From assembly GCF_024586455.1 (NCBI RefSeq), contig NW_026089624.1, forward strand, positions 12,243,341 to 12,307,340: a stretch of DNA of 64,000 nucleotides, written 5' to 3'. Shown here piece by piece: positions 20,461 to 31,259 of the stretch. This stretch comes from Bactrocera neohumeralis (taxonomy: Eukaryota > Arthropoda > Insecta > Diptera > Tephritidae). Every line of letters starts with the position of its first letter. Within the stretch, counting starts at the first letter, position 1. The position numbers were made by a program, and so were the translations under genes. The notes below the pieces were generated by a model. The model was given only the letters and a program-made list of their open reading frames with translations. It was not told the origin of the DNA and ran no database searches.

Positions 20461-20743
20461 AAGTATGTACATTAGGGTGTGCCATTTTGAGGCAACCTTT
20501 TTTTTTTCAACTGAGAAACAGGATAAAAACTTTCGAAAATGTGAAAAAGGAAGTCACTCAAAAGATGAGCTCTTAATATGTATTAATATTAAAAGGTGCC
20601 TATTTCAAATTTTCTGTTTTCCATATAAATTACATGGAAAAAAAAATCATTTTTTTTGTGGTGGTTATTGTGCGGGGGTTATTATATATGCACGCGATGG
20701 CTGCCAGTAGGGATGGTAAACTCGATTCCGATTCTACTCGAAA

Positions 20744-20900
20744 ATCGAGTTCCTTCACTCTTGTCGGTGATTTCGCCGAGTTCTATCACTTACAATCATT
20801 TCCCTGCACCATACGACACGTTCGCACTGGTCTCCACATAAATATTTTTTCATCGAGTTCCTTCACTCTTGTCGTTGATTTCGCCGAGTGCTATCACTTA
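20744..20900 (+). repeat. Two 49-bp direct repeats, 108 bp apart
   Basis: 20744-20792 and 20852-20900 both read ATCGAGTTCCTTCACTCTTG and so on to CTATCACTTA, with two differences seen by eye. They lie in front of the putative start at 20930 and could be subterminal transposase-binding or promoter repeats of the following element. Confidence 0.7.
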
Positions 20901-22370
20901 TATTATCTCAACAGAACACAGAACTCAAAATGTCTGTAGCTAAATTTAAATTTAGACAGAAATGTCCTGTGTTTGGCATATATCCGTACAATCTCTCTGA
21001 GTCCCAGTTACTTACTTACCAGGATGTTCTTTTGTGTTATCAGTTTCAATCAATTTCATTACAGAAATAGTTGCAAAAAAGGTTGAAAATACTTTCAAAA
21101 AGTCATCTATTCCGATAGTTTCACACACCAGAGTATTTGTACAACTCATCATATACCATAAGAAATTTCTGACTCTTAAACTAATGTTTTTAAGGAACCC
21201 AATAGGTTTGAGCTCTAAAAGAGACGACTTTGTCCCTTCTGCCGGAAAAATATTTGACATCGCTGCTTGTAGTTGCATTTATTTTTCTTCTTGCACTTGT
21301 CCAAAGGAAATGAAAGTTCCTATCAATGAACAACCATTTCTCTTGGACCAGAGAACCAGAAGAATTGGTCGTATTGGAAGTGTTGATCTACTTCAAAACA
21401 AAAAAGATTGCAAAGAAAAATGAACGTAAAGAAAAGCTTTCAAAACGTCATTCAACTTCAACACGTACCAAAAAAGTATCAGCTAGAACGCGTGACCATT
21501 CAGATCAGCCAGACTCTCATACAGACGACAACAATGTAGGTGCGTCGCACATGGATTCTTCCAAAAACGATGCTGATGATGAATTTTCTCTTCCATTCTC
21601 TAAAACCAAACAAAACACACCGCTTTAGCTGCCCAAAGATTTGGAGTAAGTGATAGAGCAGAGGCCTTGATTGTTTCATCTGCTTTCCTGGATGCCAAAA
21701 AAGCAGGTTTGATAACAGAGGATCAGCCTAGCTTTGTCACTGACAAATGCAAGATTAGTCGGGCAAAAAAAGTGTTGGAGTTAAGCTCCAAAACACCGAA
21801 AGTATTGACTATGCATATGGGCTGTATTTTGACGGTCGCAAAGACAATACACGTACACAAGTCAGCGAAGGTGAAAAGTACTAGCGCGACACTGTCAAAG
21901 AGGAACATATTTCTCTTATAGCGGAACCTGGTTGTCATTACTTTGGACACGTCACCTCTCCTTCCGGGTCAGCTGAGGATGAGACGCAAGCTATATGGCA
22001 ACATTTACAAGACAATTCAGTTGATGTGGAACATCTAGAAGTTGTCGGTGCTGATGGCATCAACACGAACACAGGTTGGTAAGATGGAATCATTCGGAAA
22101 CTAGAAGAAAGAATAGGTAGGCCATTACAGTGGGTTGTTTGTCTTCTACATTTCAACGAACTTAAATTCCGTGCTCTTTTCGAACACATAGATGGTGTCT
22201 CAAAGAGTCCAAATACATTCACTGGCGACATAGGTAAACTGCTCCCTGATTGTGAGAAGTTGTCTGTTGTCAAATTTGAAAGTTTTCCATTCTGCCAATT
22301 ACCTTCTGAGGTTATTAATCCGACCCAACTTAGCACAGACCAAGCTTATCTCTATAAAATATCAGAAGCT

Positions 22371-22381
22371 GTTATTTCAGG
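22371..22381. repeat. LINE B target-site duplication, left
   Basis: GTTATTTCAGG, matching GTTATTTCCGG at 25660-25670 with one difference. Removing LINE B rejoins the coding blocks EAVISG and QCSSDL. Confidence 0.8.
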
Positions 22382-25300
22382 ATTATTATAGGATGGGGTC
22401 ATGTGTAGAAGTTCACGCAAGTGAGGAAAGTTCTCTGATCGCCATTCACTTGGGAGTGGCCAAAAACGATTCTTTTACATATGAACCAGCAGCTCACGAC
22501 TTCCGATCTTTGACCAAGTATCCTCTGGGTAGCCGAAGAACATCCGTTCGAAGGTGAGCTAAAGTGAGAAGGCGAAACATCCCCTGCATAGTGTTGTGCG
22601 CTGGGTTTGGGACCCGCCACGTAAAAAGCCTACCCCAATGAAAAACGACAAACAGCCTCGGATGAGAAACCCCTCTTTTAATGACGACCATGGCAAACGA
22701 AATAAGGACAACGATATCAGGGCATGCACCTGGAATGTCCGGTCCCTTAATTGGGAAGGTGCCGCTGCCCAACTGGTTGATGTCCTCCTGAAAATAAAGG
22801 CTGACATCACCGCCGTCCAAGAAATGCGATGGACGGGACAAGGACAGAGACGAGTATGTCCTTGTGACATTTACTACAGTGGCCATATAAAGGAGCGCAA
22901 GTTTGGTGTGGGATTCGTGGTGGGAGAGAGACTCCGTCGCCGAGTACTATCATTCACTTCGGTGAATGAACGTCTAATCACAATCCGCATCAAAGCGAGG
23001 TTCTTCAACATATCGCTGATCTGCGCCCACGCCCCGACGGAAGAGAAGGACGATGTGACCAAAGATGCTCTTTATGAGTGCTTGGAGCGCACCTATGAAG
23101 GCAGCCCCCGCCACGATGTCAAAATCGTGCTTGGCGACTTTAACGCCAGGGTGGGCAAAGAAGGTATCTTTGGCACTACGGTCGGTAAATTCAGCTTCCA
23201 CGAGGAAACATCCCCAAATGGGTTGAGGCTGATCGACTTCGCCGGGGCCCGAAATATGGTTATCTGTAGTACTAGATTCCAGCACAAGAAGATACATCAA
23301 GCTACCTGGCTGTCTCCGGATCGAAAAGCCACCAACCAGATCGATCATGTTGTGATAGACGGAAGACACGTCTCCAGTGTTCTAGACGTGCGTACGCTCG
23401 GAGGTCCTAATATCGACTCGGACCACTATCTTGTTGCAGCCAAGATTCGCACCCGCCTCTGTGCAGCAAAAAACGTACTCCAACAAACACAAGGAAGGTT
23501 CGACGTCGAAAAGCTGCAATCACAACAGACTGCCGAACGATTTTCTACTCGGCTTGCACTCCTGCTCTCTGAGAGCACTCATCAACAACTCGGTATAAGG
23601 GAACTGTGGGACGGTATTTCAAACTCCTTACGTACATCTGCATCCGAAACCCTTGGTTTTCGGAAAGTGCAAAAGAACAACTGGTACGACGAGCAGTGCC
23701 GCGCCGCAGCGGAGAGAAAACAGGCTGCCTACCTCGCAACGTTACGATCGACAACAACACGTGCGGGATGTGATAGATACCGAGATTTGAAGAGGGAAGC
23801 GAGACGCATCTGCAGACAGAAAAAGAAAGAGGCCGAAATGCGTGAGTATGAAGAGCTTGATAAGCTGGCTGATAGGGGTAATGCTCGAAAATTCTACGAA
23901 AAAATGCGGCGGCTTACAGAAGGTTTCAAGACCGGAGCATACTCTTGTAGAACTCCCAAAGGTGATCTAGTGACCGATGCCCAGAGCATACTTAAATTAT
24001 GGAGGGAACACTTCTCCAGCCTGCTGAATGGCAAAGAATGCACAACGCCAGGAGAAGGCGAACCCGGTTCCCCAATCGATGACGATGGAGCAGACGTCCC
24101 ATTGCCCGACCATGAAGAAGTTCGAATAGCAATTATCCGCCTGAAGAACAACAAAGCGGCGGGGGCCGATGGATTGCCGGCCGAGCTATTCAAACACGGC
24201 GGCGAAGAACTGATAAGGATCATGCATCAGCTTCTTTGTAAAATATGGTCGGACGAGAGCATGCCCAACGATTGGAATTTAAGTGTGCTATGCCCAATCC
24301 ATAAAAAAGAAGACCCCACAATCTGCGCCAACTACCGTGGGATTAGTCTCCTCAACATCGCATATAAGGTTCTATCGAGCGTATTGTGTGAAAGATTAAA
24401 GCCCACCGTCAACTAACTGATTGGACCTTATCAGTGTGGCTTTAGACCTGGAAAATCAACAACCGACCAGATATTCACCATGCGCCAAATCTTGGAAAAG
24501 ACCCGTGAAAGGAGAATCGACACACACCACCTCTTCGTCGATTTCAAAGCTGCTTTCGACAGCACGAAAAGGAACTGCCTCTATGCCACGATATCTGAAT
24601 TTGGTATACCCGCAAAACTAATACGGCTGTGTAAACTGACGTTGAGCAACACGAAGAGCTCCGTCAGAATCGGAAGGACCTCTCCGAGCCGTTCGATACC
24701 AAACGAGGTTTCAGACAAGGCGATTCCCTATCGTGTGACTTTTTCAACCTGCTTCTGGAGAAAATAGTTCGAGCTGCAGAACTTAGTAGAGAAGGTACCA
24801 TCTTTTATAAGAGTGTACAGCTGCTGGCGTATGCCGATGATATTGATATCATCGGCCTCAACACACGCGCCGTTAGTTCTGCTTTCTCCAGGCTGGACAA
24901 GGAAGCAAAACAAATGGGTCTGGCAGTGAACGAGGGCAAGACGAAATATCTCCTGTCATCAAACAAGCAGTCGTCGCATTCGCGACTTGGCTCTCACGTC
25001 ACTGTTGACAGTCATAACTTTGAAGTTGTAGATAAGTTCGTCTATTTAGGAACCAGTATTAACACCACCAACAATGTCAGCCTGGAAATCCAACGCAGGA
25101 TTGCTCTTGCCAACAGGTGCTACTTCGGACTGAGTAGGCAATTGAAAAGTAAAGTCCTCTCTCGACGAACAAAAGCCAAACTCTATAAGTCGCTCATAAT
25201 TCCCGTCCTGCTATATGAGGCAGGGGCTTAGACGATGTCAACAACTGATGAGTCGACGTTGCGAGTTTTCGAGAGAAAAGTTCTGCGAAAGATTTATGGT

Positions 25301-25659
25301 CCTTTGCGCGTTGGCCACGGCGAATATCGCTTTCGATGGAACGATGAGCTGTACGAGATATACGACGACATTGACATAGTTCAGCGAATTAAAAGACAGC
25401 GGCTACGCTGGCTAGGTCATGTTGTCCGGATGGACGAAAACACTCCAGCTCTGAAAGTATTCGACGCTGTACCCGCCGGGGGAAGCAGAGGAAGAGGAAG
25501 ACCTCCACTCTGTTGGAAGGACCAAGTGGAGAAGGACCTGGCTACGCTTGGAATATCCAATTGGCGCCACGTAGCGAAAAGGAGAAACGACTGGCGCGCT
25601 GTTGTTAACTCGGCAATAATCGCGTAAGCGGTGTCTACGCCAATTAAGAAGAAGAAGAA
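22382..25659 (+). mobile_element. RTE-like LINE, copy B, near full length
   Basis: The most complete copy in the window, about 3.3 kb. The 5' end near 22388 is supported by copy E, which shares ATGG-GTCATGTGTA-AAGTTCACG there. It has one long ORF for endonuclease, RT and C-terminal domain, a very short 3' UTR and a terminal run of AAG triplets (AATTAAGAAGAAGAAGAA). An 11-bp target duplication flanks it. Short 3' UTR plus short tandem tail is typical of RTE-clade elements. It sits inside the family 2 gene. Confidence 0.92.
22596..25627 (+). pseudogene. Endonuclease-reverse transcriptase of LINE B
   Basis: ORF open from 22596 (a likely start is ATG at 22638, MKNDKQPRMRNPS). Endonuclease: VQEMRWTGQGQRR, LICAHAPTEEKDD, LGDFNARVG, NQIDHVVIDGRH, SDHYLVAAK. 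RT: LKNNKAAGADGLPAELF, ANYRGISLLN, then after the first break YQCGFRPGKSTTDQIF, HHLFVDFKAAFDS, FRQGDSLSCDFF and LLAYADDIDIIG. C-terminus: RLRWLGHVVRMDE, PAGGSRGRGRPP, WKDQVEKDL. Three lesions: TAA at 24414-24416, a one-base shift near 24675 and TAG at 25229-25231 (normally Trp in this family, by comparison with copy D). Otherwise intact, so a fairly young copy. The cytoplasmic RNP would nick and prime at genomic DNA. Confidence 0.92.
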
Positions 25660-25670
25660 GTTATTTCCGG
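25660..25670. repeat. LINE B target-site duplication, right
   Basis: GTTATTTCCGG; partner of 22371-22381. Confidence 0.8.
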
Positions 25671-26150
25671 TCAATGTTCCTCAGATTTAGCGTCGATGCA
25701 TACAGGTAACATGTGCAAATATCGCTGGCTCACCTGTGCAAATAGAATTCTGAGATTATAAATTTCTACTGACGAACCAACAAAGAAAATAAAGATTTTG
25801 GTCAAGTACATACTTACAGTTTACTAACCTTTGTGGTTCTCAATAAGATTCAACAGTTCAATCAAAGATGGCTCGCGCCATCTCTCTGCTGCAATTCAAA
25901 GGTCGAGATACTTACCTGCTAAACTGCGCAAGGTTGTCGATTCATTCATTCAACAAAATGCTTTCTTTGCTCTTCCAGAAAACATTCTTCTTAGTATTAT
26001 GACTGACGAACGGATAGAAGTCAGAAAGTTGGCACTTGACCGTCTTCTGGCAGCCAGAGAAGCAAAGTCTGACACTGTAAATGGAAGGGTTAGATGTAGT
26101 AAAGTACCAAAGCTGAATTTCAAAGCTAATAACACTGTGATAGCTTTTTT

Positions 26151-26793
26151 CAAAAAAAAAAAGATAAGACCAAATTCGACGGTTTCCCCCTATTTTGGGT
26201 CCTACGAATCGAACTTTAATTTAAATCTTGTGTACAAATTTATGATACTTATTGATAACACTTATAAGATACAAGAAAAATAAAACAGCACACAAACATA
26301 GTAAGTGTAGCTTTTTTAAAAAATACAAATTTTGTTAAGTTTTTTTTCAATGGTTAGTTTGCTCAGAACGTTGTCTTTGCTTAAGTTTCTTACTATTACA
26401 AGATGTCACTTAATGTATAAGTATCAAAGGGTAAATTAAAATATTGACGAAACGTGAGGGAAAACACATTAAAAAAATGGATTAAATTTCAGTTTTTTCG
26501 ACATATTGGCTATAAGGACACAAAAAATATTGATTTTAGGGTTTACAGTCATCTAAGAACTTAAAGACGGACTTATTCTGAGAAGCTAAGTTTACCAAAA
26601 AAGTCAACATTAAAAAAGTTAGAGACCGAAGAAAAATGTGCCTTTCTCTTACAATGGGCCACTTTGATGAAAAACTTCAACAAAAATTTTTGTATGAAAC
26701 CATGATTGTAACTCAAAAAAGTAATGATGCAGTTCGATTCGTAGGACCCGAAATAAGGGGAAACCGTCGAATTTGGTCTGGTCTTTTTTTTTG
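26151..26793. mobile_element. Inverted-repeat element or fold-back, about 640 bp
   Basis: Arms of about 63 bp at 26151-26214 and 26731-26793 are inverted copies sharing AGACCAAATTCGACGGTTTC and GGTCCTACGAATCGAACT, with a few differences. The inner 515 bases are AT-rich without ORF. The poly-A start of each arm and the lack of a clear target duplication leave the superfamily open. It abuts the C-terminal end of the family 2 gene and might be that element's own inverted terminus rather than a separate insertion. Confidence 0.6.
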
Positions 26794-26819
26794 ACTATCT
26801 CAGTGAAATTATTACGATA

Positions 26820-26936
26820 CGAACATATGATATGAAATTATAACATAAAAAACGGAATTAAATAAATCATCCAGGTTCAGTTGAACATGAGAATTCAAAG
26901 TGTTTCCATTCTTTACCAGCAACTTCGACCGCTTAC
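26820..26936 (+). repeat. Gypsy 5' LTR remnant (3' part only)
   Basis: Ends just before TGGCGCCCAAC and shares CGGAATTAAATAAATCA with CCAGGTTCA against the 3' LTR. AATAAA within the shared block may be the poly(A) signal. The U3 part is not recognisable. Confidence 0.6.
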
Positions 26937-26947
26937 TGGCGCCCAAC
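26937..26947 (+). promoter_or_regulatory. Gypsy primer-binding site
   Basis: TGGCGCCCAAC follows the LTR end directly and fits the 3' end of a tRNA-Lys, as in gypsy. Confidence 0.75.
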
Positions 26948-27669
26948 TAAATTTTTGTCAAAATCTTTACAAAAAAAAAGAACCCTAAAAGTGGTTAAAA
27001 ATAATTCTCCGGTGTGGCACGAGGACCAAACCAAAAAAATTCACCAGTAGCAGCGTGCAGATGAGAAGAAGACAAGTGACGCTATCTGTACTACGAGTAG
27101 GAGTCTGAAACCTCCAAAAGAGATCTATTAGAACGTCCAATGCTGTTCCTCATTTATTTGTAAGTTTAAATAAATATATATAGTATTATTTTGAAAAAAA
27201 AAGAAGTTTTAAACAAAAATTGTAATAAAAAAAACACAAAAACTTGTATAATGGAAACTATTCAAGAAGCTATTACCCAACTGACAGGCGCCCTTAATTT
27301 GCAAATTGAACAAATAAGGGTTATGAGCACTAGAATCAGTTAGTTAGAAAAAAATGGTATCAGTAATCACTCATATTCGAAACCAGCAACAGAAGCAGAT
27401 TTGTCTGAGAAGACTTTCAGATTACGTAAAGGATTTACAGGTTTTTGTGGAATCCATTTTAAAGAACTACGAGATAGTCAAAGGAAAGTCAATCTTCCAA
27501 TCATTAGAGACAAAATCAGGGGTCCTGCCGATACCGCTTTAATATCCTACAATATTTTTAATGATGACTTGGAGAAAATTAAGGCTTGTCTCTCTTTACA
27601 CTACTCAGACGAGAGTTTAACAAATTTAAGTCAAAAAATACCTTTAATTATATAAATTATAAATGCACT

Positions 27670-27677
27670 ATGTAATT
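27670..27677. repeat. LINE C target-site duplication, left
   Basis: ATGTAATT, repeated at 28420-28427. Confidence 0.8.
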
Positions 27678-28419
27678 CTTCTTCTTCTTAATTGGCGTAG
27701 ACACCGCTTACGCGATTATAGCCGAGTTAACAACAGCGCGCCAGTCGTTTCTTCTTTTCGCTGCGTGGCGCCAATTGGATATTCCAAGCGAAGCCAGGTC
27801 CTTCTCCACTTGGTCCTTCCAACGGAGTGGAGGTCTTCCTCTTCCTCTGCTTCCCCCGGCGGGTACTGCGTCCAATACTTTCAGAGCTGGAGTGTTTTCA
27901 TCCATCCGGACAACATGACCTAGCCAGCGTAGCCGCTGTCTTTTAATTCGCTGAACTATGTCAATGTCGTCATATATCTCGTACAGCTCATCGTTCCATC
28001 GGATGCGATATTCGCCGTAGCCAATGCGCAAAGGACCATAAGTCTTTCGCAGAATTTTTCTCTCGAAAACTCGTAACGTCGACTCATCGGTTGCTGTCAT
28101 CGCCCAAGCCTCTGCACCATATAGCAGGACGGGAATTATGAGCGACTTATAGAATTTAGCTTTTGTTCGTCGAGAGAGGACTTTACTTTTCAATTGCCTA
28201 CTCAGTCCGAAGTAGCACCTGTTGGCAAGAGCAATCCTGCGTTGGATTTCCAGGCTGACATTGTTGGTGGTGTTAATGCTGGTTCCAAGATAGACGAAAT
28301 TATCTACAACTTCAAAGTTATGACTGTCAACAGTGACGTGAGAGCCAAGTCGCGAGTGCGACGACTGTTTGTTTGATGACAGAAGATATTTCGTTTTGCC
28401 CTCGTTCACTACCAGACCC
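27678..28419 (-). mobile_element. RTE LINE copy C, 5'-truncated
   Basis: 742-bp minus-strand 3' fragment ending in the AAG tail (plus strand starts CTTCTTCTTCTTAATTGG at 27678), flanked by ATGTAATT on both sides. Classic 5' truncation. Its C-terminal reading frame is unbroken. Confidence 0.93.
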
Positions 28420-28421
28420 AT
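27708..28421 (-). CDS. C-terminal part of RTE LINE protein (copy C)
   Basis: 237 codons without a stop, from GLVVNEGKTKYLLSSNKQ through FVYLGTSINTTNNVS, VLLYGAEAWAMTATDES, RLRWLGHVVRMDE, PAGGSRGRGRPP to the natural end VVNSAIIA. It starts after the catalytic YADD block, so it has no polymerase activity. The first codon overlaps the target duplication and is chance. Having no lesion over 700 bases indicates recent insertion. Translation is not expected, as it lacks a promoter of its own. Confidence 0.85.
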   Translation of the reverse strand: MGLVVNEGKTKYLLSSNKQSSHSRLGSHVTVDSHNFEVVDNFVYLGTSINTTNNVSLEIQRRIALANRCYFGLSRQLKSKVLSRRTKAKFYKSLIIPVLLYGAEAWAMTATDESTLRVFERKILRKTYGPLRIGYGEYRIRWNDELYEIYDDIDIVQRIKRQRLRWLGHVVRMDENTPALKVLDAVPAGGSRGRGRPPLRWKDQVEKDLASLGISNWRHAAKRRNDWRAVVNSAIIA

Positions 28422-28427
28422 GTAATT
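28420..28427. repeat. LINE C target-site duplication, right
   Basis: ATGTAATT, partner of 27670-27677. Confidence 0.8.
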
Positions 28428-28739
28428 ATTCTACATTGCCAAAATCACCAAATAGGCTTAACAACCAAAAAAAAAATCAAATTTATAATTCAAGAAACCT
28501 AAATGTCAGACAAACTCCATTATTGTCGCCACCGCCACTGCCCAGCCAGCCCAAACCTCCGATTCCGATGGAAGTTGATCCGTCAATACACTATCATAAA
28601 GTCACCTACATAAACAATCCAAACTATACTCCTGTAGCAAGATCACAAAATACTTCAAATATACCAAAACAACAACAGAGACTATTTTATATTGAACCAG
28701 AAGACGAACAGATTCAATAAGAACAATACGGTGAAGAAA

Positions 28740-28965
28740 TAAATTTTATGATGGACGCCCATCAAGCCTTCATTACATAGAGTACCACACTAAAAATAAA
28801 GGAGGACCCAAGTTCTTAATTGATACTGGGGTTAACAAAAATTTTGTGTGTGAAAAACTTGCAAGAGCCTCAAGTAAATTAGACAAACCCTTTAACGTAC
28901 AATCAGCTACAGTACAGGTGCTAATAACCCACAAAATAAGTGGATAATTTTTCGACACTTGGCTT
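28740..28965 (+). pseudogene. Gypsy aspartic protease remnant
   Basis: Reading KGGPKFLIDTGVNKNFVCEKL near 28799-28860 contains the DTG active site of retropepsins, in the FLIDTG context of 17.6-group elements. Frame breaks occur before and after, and LITHKIS is the last block before loss of homology. Confidence 0.75.
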
Positions 28966-29003
28966 TTACATACTACCAAATTTAACGGTGTATTCTCATG
29001 TAA

Positions 29004-29590
29004 TCCCTTCGAAAAATCGTTTTTTTTTTATATTTTGACAGTAAAACCTATTGAAAACATGCTGTGAAAAATTCGTGTCGTAAGCGACTGTCTACCAGGC
29101 GCCATGATAAGTCTGCAGCTGTTACGTTTCTAAACGCATTTTTCTCGAATCAACATTTTCTGAAACAGTCATGGTCCTAAAAATTATTCAACCGATTGCT
29201 TTAAAATTTACATATGTTCTTCTACTCATTTATAGTTATCGTCCCTACCAGAATTGTTTATTTTCGAAAATATTTTCATATTTTTTTAAACGATTTTTAA
29301 CGAAAAAAACAAGATTTTCGTGACTTTTTTTGAAGTTCGACATTTTTTTTTAATGAAATTGATTATATTTGGTAGGGACGATAGCCGCAGTACTACTGAA
29401 TAATACCGCTATCACCATGACCAGTGAATTACTTTTTTTTTGTTGGGGACTACTTTGATTTAAAAAAAAAACTATATTAAAAATGCAAAAAAAAAATTTT
29501 TTTTCAAAATACAAATAAAAATATATTAAAAAATTGAAATAATTGAATTTTGTTGTTGCAAAAAGAAAATTTTCCTAAATATTATAGGCA
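29004..29590. other. AT-rich insertion between protease and RT
   Basis: About 590 bases with no coding potential, between protease and the segment before RT (TLKDLGAIID). It holds a 14-bp inverted repeat, TATCGTCCCTACCA at 29237-29250 and its complement at 29370-29383, and long T and A runs. Borders are approximate; no target duplication was found. Confidence 0.5.
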
Positions 29591-29629
29591 CACTCAAAGA
29601 TTTAGGAGCTATAATTGACTGAAGAAATA

Positions 29630-31250
29630 ATATATTACGATTACATAATGCAGAAATTATATTGCAAGAAAAAATGGTTAAACAAGTAAATAATATCCGA
29701 ACTACTTGCGGTAATGATATAGAAAATATTGTAAGAAAATATGCGGATATCTTTGGTCCCGTTTCGGATAGAGGTCTTGTAAATACGAGCGTCAGCGCTG
29801 AAATTAAAACAATAACAGACGAACCTGTTTATTGTAAGTCATACCTTTACCCTTAGATGAACTGTTAAGAGATGGAATTATTAGGCCTTCGAAAAGCCAT
29901 TATAATTCTCCCTTGTGGATAGTGCCAAAAAAGACAGGCGCATCTGGAGAAAAAAAGTATAGAGTAGTTACAGATTTTAAACGTCTAAATGCGATAACTA
30001 TTCCAGATGCATATCCTATTCCGGATATAAATAACACTTTAGCAAGTTTAGGTAAGTCTAAATAATCTGGAAAAAGATATGAAGAAAACAGCTTTTTCAA
30101 CTGCTAATGGTAAATATGAATTCACCAGGCTGACTTTTGGCTTAAAAATGCACCATCCATTTTTCAAAGGATGATTAATAATGTTTTGAAACCTTTAATT
30201 GGTAAAAGTTGTTATGTGTATATCGACGACATTATTATTATAGGTAAGGATAAAGAAGATTTAAAAAATTTAGACTATGTATTTGTATTGTTCCACAATT
30301 CGGGATTAAAAGTGAATTATAAAAAATCAAAACTTCTTAAAACACATGTGTAAGTTTTGGGTTATGTTGTTACCGTTGGCCGATCCTGAAAAAAATTCTT
30401 CTATAAAAAGGATATTGCCGCCTAAAAACCTAAAAGAACTAAAAAGCTTTTTAGGAATAGCCTTCTATTATAGGAAATTTATTAAAGATTTCGTAAAAAT
30501 TGCTAAGCCGCTCACAAATCTAAAAAGAGGTCTTTATGTTTAAACAAAAGCAAATCAATCAAAAAAGGTAAATATTTCGCTAGACGACGAATGTTTAAAA
30601 TCATTTAATGATTTAAAGTAATTACATATGTCTTCAGAAATTCTTACATTTCCGGACTTTACAAAAGCTTCCAGTTTAACAACAGACGCTTCCAATTTAG
30701 CCATTGGAGCTGTTCTTCCACAGAGGCATTGGTAAAGATAAACCAGTAACTTATATCTCAAGGTCTCTTAACAAAACGGAAGAGAATTATTTTACTATCG
30801 AAAAGGAGATGCTTGCTATCATATGGGCAATTGATAAACTCAGGACTTATTTATACGGTCAAAGGAAATAAAAATATTAACCGACCATCAACCTCTTACA
30901 TTCGCCTTGAGTAATAGTAATAAAAATGCAAAACTTAAGCGTTGGAAAGCTAGAATAGAAAAGTATAATTATAAATTAATATACAAACCCGGTAAAGCTA
31001 ACCATGTTGCCGACGCTTTATCCCGGCTACCGACGGAAATTAACGTTCTATCATCTTCTGATGATAATTCTCAACATAGCGCTGATGAAGGCAGCACTGG
31101 TTTAATTCCTCATTGTGAAGCTCCAATAAACGTGTTTAAATCACAAATAATTATTTCTAAAGGGCAAGAATTAGAAAGTCATGAAGAACCACATCCAAAT
31201 TATCATAGACACTATACTATATATCAACAACACATCTTAATAAAGAAGCC
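29630..31250 (+). pseudogene. Gypsy reverse transcriptase and RNase H
   Basis: Broken frames carry the RT in order: KSHYNSPLWIVPKKTG, KKYRVVTDFKRLNAIT, IPDAYPIPDINNTL, then KYEFTRLTFGLK, MINNVLKPLIGKSCYVYIDD with the catalytic YIDD, and LKSFLGIAFYYRKFIKDF. RNase H follows with LTTDASNLAIGAVLPQ, and its end plus the chromatin-side linker: ILTDHQPLTFAL, KLKRWKARIEKYNYKLIYKP and NHVADALSRLP. At least five stops or shifts split it. Order and motifs are those of Ty3/Gypsy. Confidence 0.88.
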
Positions 31251-31259
31251 ATAAAAAGC

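Larger units (their letters stand above)
20930..26150 (+). pseudogene. Unnamed transposase-like gene (family 2), split by LINE B
   Basis: Reading starts at ATG 20930 (MSVAKFKFRQKCPVFGIYPY) and passes through several frames to 22371; it resumes after LINE B at 25671 and ends near 26150. Blocks in order: a Cys cluster FDIAACSCIYFSSCTC, DQRTRRIGRIGSVD, RFGVSDRAEALIVSSAFLDA, LYFDGRKDNT, VEHLEVVGADGINTNTG, LQWVVCLLHFNELKFRALFE, then after the LINE RWLTCANRILRL, SRYLPAKLRKVVDSFIQQNAFFALPENILLSIM and VPKLNF. The DGRKD, GADG and H-x2-NE blocks could be a DDE-type active site. I remember this protein only as an unnamed repetitive family of arthropods and cnidarians. At least two frameshifts and one stop make it a pseudogene. 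Confidence 0.6.
27251..28719 (+). pseudogene. Gypsy gag, split by LINE C
   Basis: Starts at ATG 27251 (METIQEAITQLTGALNLQIE); a TAG follows RVMSTRIS. The next frame gives EKTFRLRKGFTGFCGIHF, LPIIRDKIRGPADTALI and KIKACLSLHYSDESLTNLSQ, the latter being the conserved gag block of the 17.6/297 group. LINE C interrupts at 27677. The frame resumes at 28428 with a Pro/Gln-rich tail (PLLSPPPLPSQPKPPIPMEV) typical of errantiviral gag. Stops elsewhere confirm loss of function. Confidence 0.8.

Noticed and set aside
20151..20710. Overlapping plus-strand frames with hydrophobic products
   Set aside because: No homology that I recognise, unbiased AT-rich composition and overlap of several frames suggest chance.
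20704..20760. Start of a hAT element (AGGGATGGTAAACTCGATTC like 46473)
   Set aside because: Similar in style to the AGGGATAGGAAAGTCGAC end, but no matching right end or transposase of that family lies nearby.
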